Made by a program: the position numbers and the translations under genes. A stretch of DNA of 15,765 nt from Methanobacteriota archaeon (GTDB lineage Archaea > Thermoplasmatota > Poseidoniia > Poseidoniales > Poseidoniaceae): assembly GCA_018623995.1 (NCBI GenBank), contig JAAZUV010000018.1, positions 1 through 15,765 of the forward strand. The letters are read 5' to 3'. Below the pieces are notes generated by a model, which did not search any database, was not told the DNA's origin, and saw nothing but the letters and a program-made list of their open reading frames with translations. This document shows, in pieces, positions 7,980 through 15,765 of this stretch. Each line of letters begins with the position of its first letter. The first letter of the stretch is position 1.

Positions 7980-8870
7980 TCAATCTTCTGCATCACCATA
8001 GAGTGCATTTGGCACATCGACATGGCATTTCCAAAGCATCTCTTCATCCATTCCCGCTTCGATCAATTGTTGTGTTCTTTTTGGTACAGTCTTGGGCCCC
8101 AGAACAGCTCCTGGACGACGTGGGTCGTCCATGTAATCGGTCTCAAGCATGAAGCCAGTTCTGTTGTTCTCATAACTTGCAAGCAACGGATCGAGAGCAC
8201 CTTTTCCGACAAGTACGCTTGAAGTTAAACCACGCGTAATGGATTCATCGATTTGTGGAGGCGAATAATGTCGAATCAGCCGATGCGTTGGTAGGTTGGC
8301 TCTTGATGCCATTTCAGACAGGTCTCGATAGGTCGATTCCAGTTCACCCTCAACATGGAGTTGCAAAGGTATTCCTTCTCGTGCTGCCAAAGTCATCGTT
8401 TCTTCAAGCAACAAATTGGAAAGGTCCCAGACCTCATCGGATACATCCCAGTGGGGCCGGCCGACTTCACCGATCGCATGGGCTTGACCTTCCTGAACGA
8501 ATTCGAGCGCCGCATCAATGCTATTGCGATAGTTTTCACATGCACGCTCGATTCCTTTGTCCCCATCCTCTTCCATCCATTTGATGAATTGATGAGCGAA
8601 GGCGGCTGGATGTGGACCGAGAACAACACGGACGTGAAGATCGTGTTCTTTTCGAACCTCGTTCGCCATAGCAATGGTGTCAGCATACGTTTCTCTGTGC
8701 TCGCTCAACGAGGCCGGAGGCGAAGAGAAATCTGGACAATGAACGAGAACGAGATGCGTACCACCAACGTTTTTGAAATCCTTAGCAGCATCAAGAAATC
8801 GTCCATTACGGTTGAGGTGGAAGTGGTTGTCAAGAATCGGTCCTTTCCAAGGCCGCTGAGCATCAACCAT
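7980..8870 (-). CDS. TatD-related metal-dependent hydrolase (archaeal COG1099-like)
   Basis: This 296-residue cytoplasmic TIM-barrel hydrolase belongs to the amidohydrolase/TatD superfamily. Metal-ligand motifs occur in family order: HFH (His16 and His18) in DNHFHLN, Glu135 in IGEVGRPH, His172 in LQLHVEG, His201 in IRHYSPP, and Asp245 in LETDYMDDP. The spacing and the GGTHLVLV and GPHP elements fit the archaeal branch of predicted metal-dependent hydrolases rather than bacterial TatD nuclease. The substrate is unknown; TatD proteins often act as 3'-5' nucleases, but that should not be assumed here. ATG 8870 follows GAGG by 7 bases, and that GAGG overlaps the stop of the TBP-like gene, so the two are probably one transcription unit. 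Confidence 0.85.
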   Translation of the reverse strand: MVDAQRPWKGPILDNHFHLNRNGRFLDAAKDFKNVGGTHLVLVHCPDFSSPPASLSEHRETYADTIAMANEVRKEHDLHVRVVLGPHPAAFAHQFIKWMEEDGDKGIERACENYRNSIDAALEFVQEGQAHAIGEVGRPHWDVSDEVWDLSNLLLEETMTLAAREGIPLQLHVEGELESTYRDLSEMASRANLPTHRLIRHYSPPQIDESITRGLTSSVLVGKGALDPLLASYENNRTGFMLETDYMDDPRRPGAVLGPKTVPKRTQQLIEAGMDEEMLWKCHVDVPNALYGDAED

Positions 8871-8879
8871 GCCAATTCC

Positions 8880-9413
8880 TCAGAAACTGGAGATACCTAA
8901 TTCCTTGAATTTGGATTGCCAATACACGGCAGCCATGGCCACCATCTTTGGATGACGCCCATCGGTAACGACACATCGACCGTTCTCCCAAACATGGAGA
9001 ACGAGGTCATGGCGTTCATCATGAATGATTCCACAATCGAGTCGATCATCGTAACGACCTTCTCCTGCTCCAAGTGATCCAGTAATGGATTGAACCTTGA
9101 TTGGTGTGTTGAAGTAGAACGAAGCAATAATCGGCCCGTACTCTGTCTTGAGCCCAGTATCGTCCTTACCTAGTCGGAGCAACAGTTCCTTCGCAGCATC
9201 TCTCGCTGCTTCGATACGGTGCGTTCCGTGGACAGTAATGCGGCCCTCAGGATCGATGACAAGCGTGGCCCGAGGTCTTCGAAGCGCTTTGATGACCATC
9301 TTTCCGACACGTTGGCCTTGGAGATGCTTTACGACAGCATCGCCGTCAATGGGTTCAGGGGCGACGAAACGAACAAGTTGGTTCTCAACCGTTACGTCGA
9401 TGTTGCCGCTCAT
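8880..9413 (-). CDS. Divergent TATA-box-binding-protein-fold protein
   Basis: The 177-residue protein has the two pseudo-symmetric repeats of TBP. In repeat 1, RRPRATLVIDPEGRITVHG (about residues 48-66) matches the TBP pattern of PK-ATLLIF-SSGK-VVTG. In repeat 2, IIASFYFNTPIKVQSI aligns gap-free with IVGSCDVKFPIRLEGL of eukaryotic TBP, and LVLHVWENGRCVVTDG follows. The length suits archaeal TBP (about 180). TBP places TFB and RNA polymerase on promoters. However, the four intercalating Phe positions read Val, Asp, Leu and Trp here, so it may bind DNA differently or not at all. The start chosen is ATG 9413, with GGAGGAGG 4 bases upstream; an upstream ATG at 9509 would add 32 non-TBP residues inside the preceding gene. 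It overlaps that gene by 4 bases. Confidence 0.75.
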   Translation of the reverse strand: MSGNIDVTVENQLVRFVAPEPIDGDAVVKHLQGQRVGKMVIKALRRPRATLVIDPEGRITVHGTHRIEAARDAAKELLLRLGKDDTGLKTEYGPIIASFYFNTPIKVQSITGSLGAGEGRYDDRLDCGIIHDERHDLVLHVWENGRCVVTDGRHPKMVAMAAVYWQSKFKELGISSF

Positions 9414-10219
9414 TCTTCCTCCTCCAGTTGTTCCGATGGGCCTGTTGATGAAATAATCTCCTCTGGTTGAGGATTTGAATTGAGCATTGCGAGAATGGCA
9501 GGTCGCCACGTTTGAAGCATTGGCAGAAGAATGGTGGCCTGATCGCCATACCTTGTTCTCTCTGCAGCAAGAGCCCCTCGGAGTCGCTGTGCAAATCGCT
9601 CATCCCGTGCTTTCGAAAGAGAACTGTTGATTCGCGATTCTGTTAGATCCCACCATGCTGCCGATAGAACGGATGCGGTTGCCATATCTTTTGGTACGTT
9701 TTTTGGAGGAGGTACCGCATCAAAGATTCGTAGCTTCACTGCTTTTCTCCACTTCTTTCCAATACGTACCATCGAAAGCAGTTTTCTCCAATGTGTCGAA
9801 ACCTTCGCTTCCTGTGTGCGCTGCTCTTCCCATGCCTCATCGTCAAGCGTAGGTTCGATGCAATACACTGGACGTTCGTGGCGCAAGGCGAGTCGATGCA
9901 ATCGTCGGGGTTCTGGATCAGGGAAACGTCCAGTTTGTATTTCTTCCAATTGCGTCAAATCTTCAATCAGACACGAATCAAGGCCCCCACCTAAGAGTGC
10001 GGAAGCGAGATTGATACCCGGTGACTCTTTTTCGGATGCTTCTTCAAGTTGCCAAACATCTTCAATTTCAGGACCTTCGAGCAGTGCCAGAGCATGCCAT
10101 TCGATTCGGGGCCTCAGCGATTGTGGATGAACCGTTGTGGGAAGGACTCCGTGCAGAACGATACGGCCACCATCTGGGTCATCCCAGACGATGTCTTCCC
10201 AGGACAATTCCACACTCAA
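9410..10219 (-). CDS. Protein of unknown function; possible degenerate TraB-like fold
   Basis: I do not firmly recognise this 269-residue soluble protein. It has no signal peptide or membrane helix. An N-terminal beta-alpha-beta-like stretch (RIVLHGVLP, then WHALALLEGPE) is followed by a second unit ending in RPVYCIEP near residue 120, a basic helical stretch (WRKLLSMVRIGKKWRKAV) and, near the C-terminus, SKARDERFAQRLRGAL. The order and the last motif recall TraB-family proteins (RDxxMAxRL), but the TraB GxxH motifs are missing. It ends in a run of Glu. The probable start is TTG 10219, 13 bases after the upstream stop, with AAGGA at reasonable spacing; GTG 10213 is an alternative. It shares a 4-base ATGA overlap with the TBP-like gene, so a link to transcription is possible but only inferred. 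Confidence 0.7.
   Translation of the reverse strand: MSVELSWEDIVWDDPDGGRIVLHGVLPTTVHPQSLRPRIEWHALALLEGPEIEDVWQLEEASEKESPGINLASALLGGGLDSCLIEDLTQLEEIQTGRFPDPEPRRLHRLALRHERPVYCIEPTLDDEAWEEQRTQEAKVSTHWRKLLSMVRIGKKWRKAVKLRIFDAVPPPKNVPKDMATASVLSAAWWDLTESRINSSLSKARDERFAQRLRGALAAERTRYGDQATILLPMLQTWRPAILAMLNSNPQPEEIISSTGPSEQLEEEE
9418..9425 (-). promoter_or_regulatory. Shine-Dalgarno site of the TBP-like gene
   Basis: GGAGGAGG lies 4 bases before ATG 9413, within the last codons of the upstream gene, whose Glu-rich C-terminus is partly dictated by it. It fixes the TBP-like start and supports coupled translation through the ATGA overlap. Confidence 0.75.
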
Positions 10220-10232
10220 GTGGTCACGTCCT

Positions 10233-13200
10233 TCACTGGTTGTTCAACCAGTCTTGCAAGGAGTTGATGTCCCATCCTTGGTCAAAGTAGCCTTGAATCT
10301 CTTCTTGCGACCACTGCGGGAACTTCTGCATGGCTTCAGCCATCTCAGGACTGACGTCCGCAGGTGGTGCTGCAGGTTGTTCGTATTGACCAGGAAGTGA
10401 AGCATATGCCTTCGAGTCCTCTTCATCCTCGTAGAGATAGTCGTCCGTGTTGTTGTTACCACGTCGCATGACAACCAAACCAACGATACCCATGACAAGA
10501 ATCAGGCCGATGAGAATGACGATGATCAACATCAACATTCCAGAATCATCGCTTTCACTGGCAATCTTAACGTTGAAACTGTCACCACTGCTCGAACCGT
10601 TGTACAACAATTCACCAGTGACATCGTCGAAGACGAGATAGTACATTCCAGTGGTTGGATTGACGAACGACTCCAGTGTCACTTCGACATCGACTTCACC
10701 ATCGATTTCGATAAGCGTCGATGTCACCGTCGTCTCAGTCACTGGAATTCCACCGTCAACGACCGATTGAATTCGCAAGGTCACCTCGCCTGCCTTAGAC
10801 CCAGTGTTGACCACTTCGATGGTCAACGTCATCGAATCGCCAACTTCTGGCGAACGTGGCAATAGGTCGATTTCCTTGACAGAGTAACTTGCCTCTTCAT
10901 AGATGAAGTTGTACAGGGAATTGTAACGAGCTTCACCAGAATAGATTGGTGCAACGGACCCATCGCCGGTTGGACCGCCACCGAGGACTGGTGAACCTGC
11001 CGAATCAGCACCAACAACCCAGAAGACAACTTCGATGTTGTTGATTTGCTCTTGCGTTGGTAATTCTTGGTCAATGGATGGCCACAGGTCAACACATTCT
11101 GCACTTGCAGCGTATCCACCTGCAACAGGTGTCAACGAAAGCGGTGCAGTGAGTGGGTCGATTCCGTGGATTTGTCCGTAGAACGGCCATGTTACATCGT
11201 TGGTTGGATCAACGTAGAACTTCCATGCAACGGATACATCGCCTTGGAACAACGCTTCCTTTTCTTCAATTTGCAACGAGATGTCAATGCAACGGAAGTT
11301 CGAGGTGGAAACGGATTCTTCGAGAACCGTGCCTGCCTCATCTCGTGCGGTCCAAGTGTTGGATTTGACTGACGGGGCGTTGGCGTCAACCTTGACAACA
11401 AATTCACCGCAACCGAACGAAGTCGAGGTTGCACAGAATGCTTCGGTTGTATCGACTGCTCCATCAGGGAGATTGACCAGTTTGAATTGATATGTGTATT
11501 CGTTCGTCGAGGTCGGTGCAGTAATGTTGATGTTGAACGCACCACCCTTGAACGTGTGATAGGTCGGTTGCCCGTCTTGCTTGGTACCATCTGCACCACC
11601 AGCTCCGTAGGCGAAGTATTGAACTCCTCCAGCGCTGCTTGACTGAGCCTCAAGACGGGTGACTTCCAATGTGAGTTCCATTTCAGGCAGGATGTAGACA
11701 CTGTCGAGAAGTCCGTCGATGTACGCAAATTGTCCATCAAACGCAACTGTGTCGCCAGGGTAAACGTATCCTTCACGAACATCGGATGTGAACGGCTCGC
11801 TTACGTCACTGAAGTATGGCGTGATCATCAAATCATTCACAGCATCTGTGCGGACATCGAGTCGAATACCGTCCGAATAGTACCATTGCGTGATTTCAGT
11901 GGTTGAACCGACAATCTTGCGCTTGTCGTTTCCATCCAAATCAGCGATCGAAATGACTGGGGATGCGAGGCTTTGCAATCCAACAATACCCCAATTGATG
12001 CGGATAGGAAGATCGAGGTAGAACTCATCCGTGAACGGATTGACGAGATAATCGCCGTCCATTCGCAAGAGTTGAGGACCATCCGAATCTTCTCCTTCAG
12101 GAACGATGGTGATGTGCGGGCTGTCTGTCCATGCAGTTTCGTTTCGTGGGAAGTAATAGAGGGTGAGATCGTCTCGGTCGTTGGTCAAATCGACCTGAAT
12201 GTAGTCGATGTCTCTCCAACCATTACGGTCTTCCGCCTCAACGATGAGGTGGTACTCGTTTCCGGCATACATGGTTTGATTCCAGTCACCTTCGTACGAT
12301 GGATGGTTCGAATTAAGCAATGGTCGTCCAGCAGAATTCTCGATGTTGAACTTGAGAATTTCAGGAGAACGAGAAGGCATGGACGCATAGGTGACCTCAT
12401 CGTTGAAGATTCCGAATGAACCTCCATCGATGGCGTTTCCAGCAAGGTCATAGCCTTCCAAATACATGCTTACACGGCCTACGGGATCTTTCTCTTGGTT
12501 GGCCAAGTCGTTGTAATTGCCCGTGTAGTTTGCAGTTGGGTATTCACCGTCACCCGTCAAAGCAACCATGGCGTATTCGCTTTCATCTGCAACACCGTCA
12601 CTGTTTGCATCGTGTTGGTACTCGACCCAGTAGTAGAGATCAATCGTTGCTGGCAAGTCTTGGAAATCCGTCACTCCAACCTTGACGTATTGATTGTTGG
12701 ATGGAATGACCCACGTATCGTCGACAAGACTACGCCAATTGGATTCGTAATTTGGATCGACTTGTCCGTTCAGAACCTTCACTGAAACAAGTTCTGGTGC
12801 GAACTGATCGATGGTGAGGTTGAATGGGATAGCGCAATCGCTGTCTGGGCGATAAACACTGGTTGGACAGACGGTATCGCCACCCTCGTATCCGGTCATT
12901 CGGAATCGATAGAAGTGCTCACCTGCGGTAGTTGGACCCAAGTCCATCGTGTAATCGAAGTCGCCACCGATTGTACCAGTTTGGTTGTCGATTTCAGTCC
13001 ACTCGAACACAGGCTCCGCTCCAGAACTGTTGATGCTTCGCTCCTCGACCACAGTGAAATAACTCAACGGATCCGGAGCAACATCGAGTGCTTCGAGTCG
13101 TACGCTTCCAGTCATTCGAACGTAGCGGTTTGTGTTTCCTGCATCGAGATCTTGAGAAACGCCCTCTTCGTTGATAACATTGAATGCTGTAACACCAGCA

Positions 13201-15765
13201 TCGTTCTCAACAGCGTTCCCACCTACTGGAGCAAGGACGATAGCATCTGGCAAACCATTGACACCATTGGCAGCAGTTTGGCCAGCATAGATTCGGACCA
13301 CCTGTGTGTCTTCCCAAACGTTGTTGACAGTGAATCGCCAGGTGATTTCCTTTCCTTCGGTGATGTCTGCAGCAGAAGATGCCTGGAGAGTGATGTAACC
13401 GTTTGAATTCTCAACTTCGGTAAATCCGTTCAGATCCGAGTAAGAGAGTTCAATCGTTCCAGTCTCCGATTCGAAGATGAGGGAGGCTTCTTGGAAGCTC
13501 GATCCTGTGAGTGAAGAAACAGTGTGCGACGAAACAATCTCGTAGATTTCTCCGTTCGGGTAGAGACCGATTGGGTTTCCGACCAAGGATGCAGTTGTGG
13601 CATATCCAGGAGAGGTTGATACGGAGAGACTTGAGAACGAAACACCACCTCCACTCGTAGCATGAACTGCGATTGGAACGGTTGCATATCCAACAGTGGA
13701 TGTTGAGAGTGCAACACCTTGTGCGAGTTCTTCAGCAAAGTCGTTGGCTGTTGAGAGGTAGTGCGTGACATCATAGACAACGTCAAGACCAACCAAATCG
13801 ATGGTTGCGCCACTGCTCGCGTTCAGGCTTTCAATGCTGAATCGGAATTTCTTCCATCCGTTTCCATTGGCGTCAATGTGTGCGGTTGGCGTAAGACTGC
13901 TCTGCATGAGCGTATTGATTGCGGATGTGAGGTTCATCTCCTCAGGATACATCTCCTGTGCACCTCGAGTCAAGTTGCCGATCTCACCCAATGCAACCTC
14001 TTCCAATCCTGACATAAGTTTCCAGGTGAATCCTTCGTTGGTATTGGTTGTTGATATGATCTGGTTGTTGTCGAATCCAACTTCAGCAGCGAGGATGGTC
14101 GAGCCTGCAGGGAGCATGAATTCTCCACCGTCGACAGACCCAGAGAGGCCAAGTGTCAACGTGCGTGTTTTTGCGCCATAGTGTACGTTGTTTGCATCCT
14201 TTGAACTGATGAACATCGTTTGGCGGCCAAACATGTCAAAGGCTGGCTCCGTGAAAGCGTACTCGATGTCGCCGTCATCTGCGACGTCGATCTCGATTTG
14301 TTCTGCATGGTGAGCGAATTCCAAATCGAACCACATTCCGGCAACGTTGCACGGGTTCTGATACGAAAGAATCGATGTGAAACCGAAGGCTGAATCTGGC
14401 ATATCGGCTGTTTCACCAAGCGTGTACTTCACGCCATCTTGCATCATGACATCGAAGCCATTGATCGAAACTGAAATTTCTGGGGATTCACTACAATCGT
14501 CTTGAATCATCGGTGTGATCGATGCAATCGGATAACTGAAGTGTGACCGCTCCATTGCTGGCGAGTAAGAGTGGTCGGCAATCTGTGGATTGTACATCAT
14601 CAAATCGCCAAGACCTTGTGAGGCCCATATTCCGTTTTCTGGTGGATTCGGAGAGATGATGCTCTGATTGAATCCAGTTCCTACTCGTGTTCCGATGGAG
14701 AAGCCGTGGAAGGTAGGTGTCGAGAGTTGCTCTGGACCAGAATCGAAGTTGAATCGGAAGTCAACGGTTGGATAGGTCGAGGAGTTGATGCCCCACAATT
14801 CGTGGATTTGTCCAACCAACCCAGACATGCTGTTTCCATCATCGTCCATCACCACTTGTCCAGTCAAAGAGTCGAGAACATCCACGGAGAGAACAGCCGT
14901 CGAGGTTGTCTCAGCTTCAATGGTCAAAATTCCGTAGCCGTTTGGATGGTTTTCGCCGCCTTGCACATTCGGCAGGATATTACGAACACCCATCCAACCC
15001 GATTGTGGTAGGGTACTTCCGAAGCGGAAGTTGTCGATGTACCATCCTGGCATGGAGGTCGTGTTGTAGATCGAATAACCGCTTTGGGCAGCAACATCGT
15101 TGTACTCTAAGACAAAGCGAAGTTCGACATAGTTGCCTGCGTAGTCCGAAAGGTCAATCTTGATGTTGGCCCATCCAGTCGGGTTGAACGCAGAGATGGA
15201 TGTGCCACCGAGTGCGTAATCGTTGAAGTTTACACCGTTGCAGCGACCATCGATCTTGTTGTTTGCACCTTGGTTGCCGACTTGGTAATATCCAGAGCCA
15301 AACGAGAGACCGGATGAGTTCTGGATGTCGATGTCAATGTGATCCCAAGGTGAAATGCCTGGGTCGAAGAATGCTGTTGGAGAAGAACGCATTTCGATGT
15401 AGGCACAGTCAGGGTAGCGGTAGGTTGGGTTCGTTCCTGATGTTGCATGCGTCATCAATTGGTGGAATGAATCGAAGTAGACGGATGGGTCTTTGATACC
15501 AGCACTGGACAAATCGAGTGTTGGGGAGTTAAGAACTTCCTTGAACGCAATGTTTCCGTTGTCGTCTGTGTAATCGTTGTCAAAGAGACCTGTCCCCCAA
15601 CAGTCGTCGCCAGATGCGCAGTTCGCTGGAAGAATGGCGCCGCCGAAGAGAGAGCCATGGGACCAAGGGGCGCCTGAACTGAGCGGTGGAGAAGTGGCAT
15701 CCATGAAGCCAGCCATATCGCTCTCGAAATCTGTGAGGATTCCTTCAGCCTTGAGTGAAACAGGC
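10233..15765 (-). CDS. Giant surface protein with jelly-roll and Ig-like domains and C-terminal membrane anchor, 5' partial
   Basis: The frame is open from the right edge to TGA 10233, giving 1843 residues. ATG 15716 is only an internal Met: the frame continues upstream to the edge, and no signal peptide follows it. Numbering from that Met, residues about 75-235 resemble the MAM/immune-inhibitor-A jelly-roll (FDSFHQL, then LRFVLEYND, then GWYIDNFRF near 224-232). Long beta-rich Ig-like stretches follow, with a calcium-loop-like DANSDGVADESE near 1036, many N-x-S/T sequons and cysteines suited to disulfides. A CARDB-like domain lies before the anchor (SVKEIDLLPRSPEVGDSMTL). One transmembrane helix spans 1727-1750, and a 77-residue cytoplasmic tail starts with RR and an acidic patch and ends in the Trp-rich FPQWSQEEIQGYFDQGWDI. 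It is probably a cell-surface adhesin or envelope protein; no enzyme motif is visible. Confidence 0.9.
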   Translation of the reverse strand, partial: PVSLKAEGILTDFESDMAGFMDATSPPLSSGAPWSHGSLFGGAILPANCASGDDCWGTGLFDNDYTDDNGNIAFKEVLNSPTLDLSSAGIKDPSVYFDSFHQLMTHATSGTNPTYRYPDCAYIEMRSSPTAFFDPGISPWDHIDIDIQNSSGLSFGSGYYQVGNQGANNKIDGRCNGVNFNDYALGGTSISAFNPTGWANIKIDLSDYAGNYVELRFVLEYNDVAAQSGYSIYNTTSMPGWYIDNFRFGSTLPQSGWMGVRNILPNVQGGENHPNGYGILTIEAETTSTAVLSVDVLDSLTGQVVMDDDGNSMSGLVGQIHELWGINSSTYPTVDFRFNFDSGPEQLSTPTFHGFSIGTRVGTGFNQSIISPNPPENGIWASQGLGDLMMYNPQIADHSYSPAMERSHFSYPIASITPMIQDDCSESPEISVSINGFDVMMQDGVKYTLGETADMPDSAFGFTSILSYQNPCNVAGMWFDLEFAHHAEQIEIDVADDGDIEYAFTEPAFDMFGRQTMFISSKDANNVHYGAKTRTLTLGLSGSVDGGEFMLPAGSTILAAEVGFDNNQIISTTNTNEGFTWKLMSGLEEVALGEIGNLTRGAQEMYPEEMNLTSAINTLMQSSLTPTAHIDANGNGWKKFRFSIESLNASSGATIDLVGLDVVYDVTHYLSTANDFAEELAQGVALSTSTVGYATVPIAVHATSGGGVSFSSLSVSTSPGYATTASLVGNPIGLYPNGEIYEIVSSHTVSSLTGSSFQEASLIFESETGTIELSYSDLNGFTEVENSNGYITLQASSAADITEGKEITWRFTVNNVWEDTQVVRIYAGQTAANGVNGLPDAIVLAPVGGNAVENDAGVTAFNVINEEGVSQDLDAGNTNRYVRMTGSVRLEALDVAPDPLSYFTVVEERSINSSGAEPVFEWTEIDNQTGTIGGDFDYTMDLGPTTAGEHFYRFRMTGYEGGDTVCPTSVYRPDSDCAIPFNLTIDQFAPELVSVKVLNGQVDPNYESNWRSLVDDTWVIPSNNQYVKVGVTDFQDLPATIDLYYWVEYQHDANSDGVADESEYAMVALTGDGEYPTANYTGNYNDLANQEKDPVGRVSMYLEGYDLAGNAIDGGSFGIFNDEVTYASMPSRSPEILKFNIENSAGRPLLNSNHPSYEGDWNQTMYAGNEYHLIVEAEDRNGWRDIDYIQVDLTNDRDDLTLYYFPRNETAWTDSPHITIVPEGEDSDGPQLLRMDGDYLVNPFTDEFYLDLPIRINWGIVGLQSLASPVISIADLDGNDKRKIVGSTTEITQWYYSDGIRLDVRTDAVNDLMITPYFSDVSEPFTSDVREGYVYPGDTVAFDGQFAYIDGLLDSVYILPEMELTLEVTRLEAQSSSAGGVQYFAYGAGGADGTKQDGQPTYHTFKGGAFNINITAPTSTNEYTYQFKLVNLPDGAVDTTEAFCATSTSFGCGEFVVKVDANAPSVKSNTWTARDEAGTVLEESVSTSNFRCIDISLQIEEKEALFQGDVSVAWKFYVDPTNDVTWPFYGQIHGIDPLTAPLSLTPVAGGYAASAECVDLWPSIDQELPTQEQINNIEVVFWVVGADSAGSPVLGGGPTGDGSVAPIYSGEARYNSLYNFIYEEASYSVKEIDLLPRSPEVGDSMTLTIEVVNTGSKAGEVTLRIQSVVDGGIPVTETTVTSTLIEIDGEVDVEVTLESFVNPTTGMYYLVFDDVTGELLYNGSSSGDSFNVKIASESDDSGMLMLIIVILIGLILVMGIVGLVVMRRGNNNTDDYLYEDEEDSKAYASLPGQYEQPAAPPADVSPEMAEAMQKFPQWSQEEIQGYFDQGWDINSLQDWLNNQ

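Noticed and set aside
9414..9509. N-terminal extension of the TBP-like protein to ATG 9509
   Set aside because: The extra 32 residues lie wholly in the upstream gene and do not resemble TBP, and ATG 9413 has a strong Shine-Dalgarno.
15714..15716. ATG 15716 as the true start of the giant surface protein
   Set aside because: The same frame stays open to the window edge and no signal peptide follows the Met, so the gene is 5' truncated.
1..15765. tRNA, rRNA, insertion sequence or integration site
   Set aside because: No cloverleaf, rRNA core, transposase motif or terminal repeats were seen, and coding on the minus strand fills the window almost completely.

Overview
The window reads as a fragment of an archaeal genome, most likely a marine planktonic euryarchaeon of the Marine Group II / Poseidoniales type (Thermoplasmatota). 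The support is indirect: a divergent TATA-binding-protein fold, a TatD-related hydrolase of the type common in archaea, and two type I surface proteins with a single C-terminal membrane anchor and an acidic cytoplasmic tail. No rRNA or tRNA gene is present to settle it. All seven genes lie on the minus strand, are tightly packed and are read from right to left. Both ends of the window cut a gene.

Right half (15765 to 7980): a giant surface protein, entering from beyond the right edge and ending at 10233, is followed after 13 bases by a 269-residue protein of unknown function (possibly a degenerate TraB fold). That protein overlaps by 4 bases (ATGA) a 177-residue TBP-fold protein, which is followed after 9 bases by a TatD-related metal-dependent hydrolase. 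After a 58-base gap comes a second exported, membrane-anchored protein with an extremely acidic tail (7921 to 6827).

Left half (6716 to 1): after a 110-base spacer comes fabI, an enoyl-ACP reductase, and nine bases later the start of a very large multidomain synthase that runs off the left edge. Its visible 1970 residues show ketosynthase, malonyl-type acyltransferase, a degenerate ACP-like segment, a second ketosynthase, then at least three tandem ACP repeats joined by Pro/Ala/Glu/Thr-rich linkers. This resembles the PfaA family of PUFA synthases but with a different domain order. A strong Shine-Dalgarno sequence overlaps the fabI stop, so the two genes are almost certainly co-expressed. Together they look like an iterative type I fatty-acid or polyketide synthase with its own trans-acting FabI, which is unexpected in an archaeon.

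The most interesting observations are: (1) this synthase plus FabI pair in a probable archaeon; (2) threonine in place of serine at the phosphopantetheine attachment position in both complete ACPs; (3) a fossil ACP between the AT and the second KS with Asp at that position; and (4) a TBP-fold protein that has lost most of the DNA-intercalating phenylalanines.
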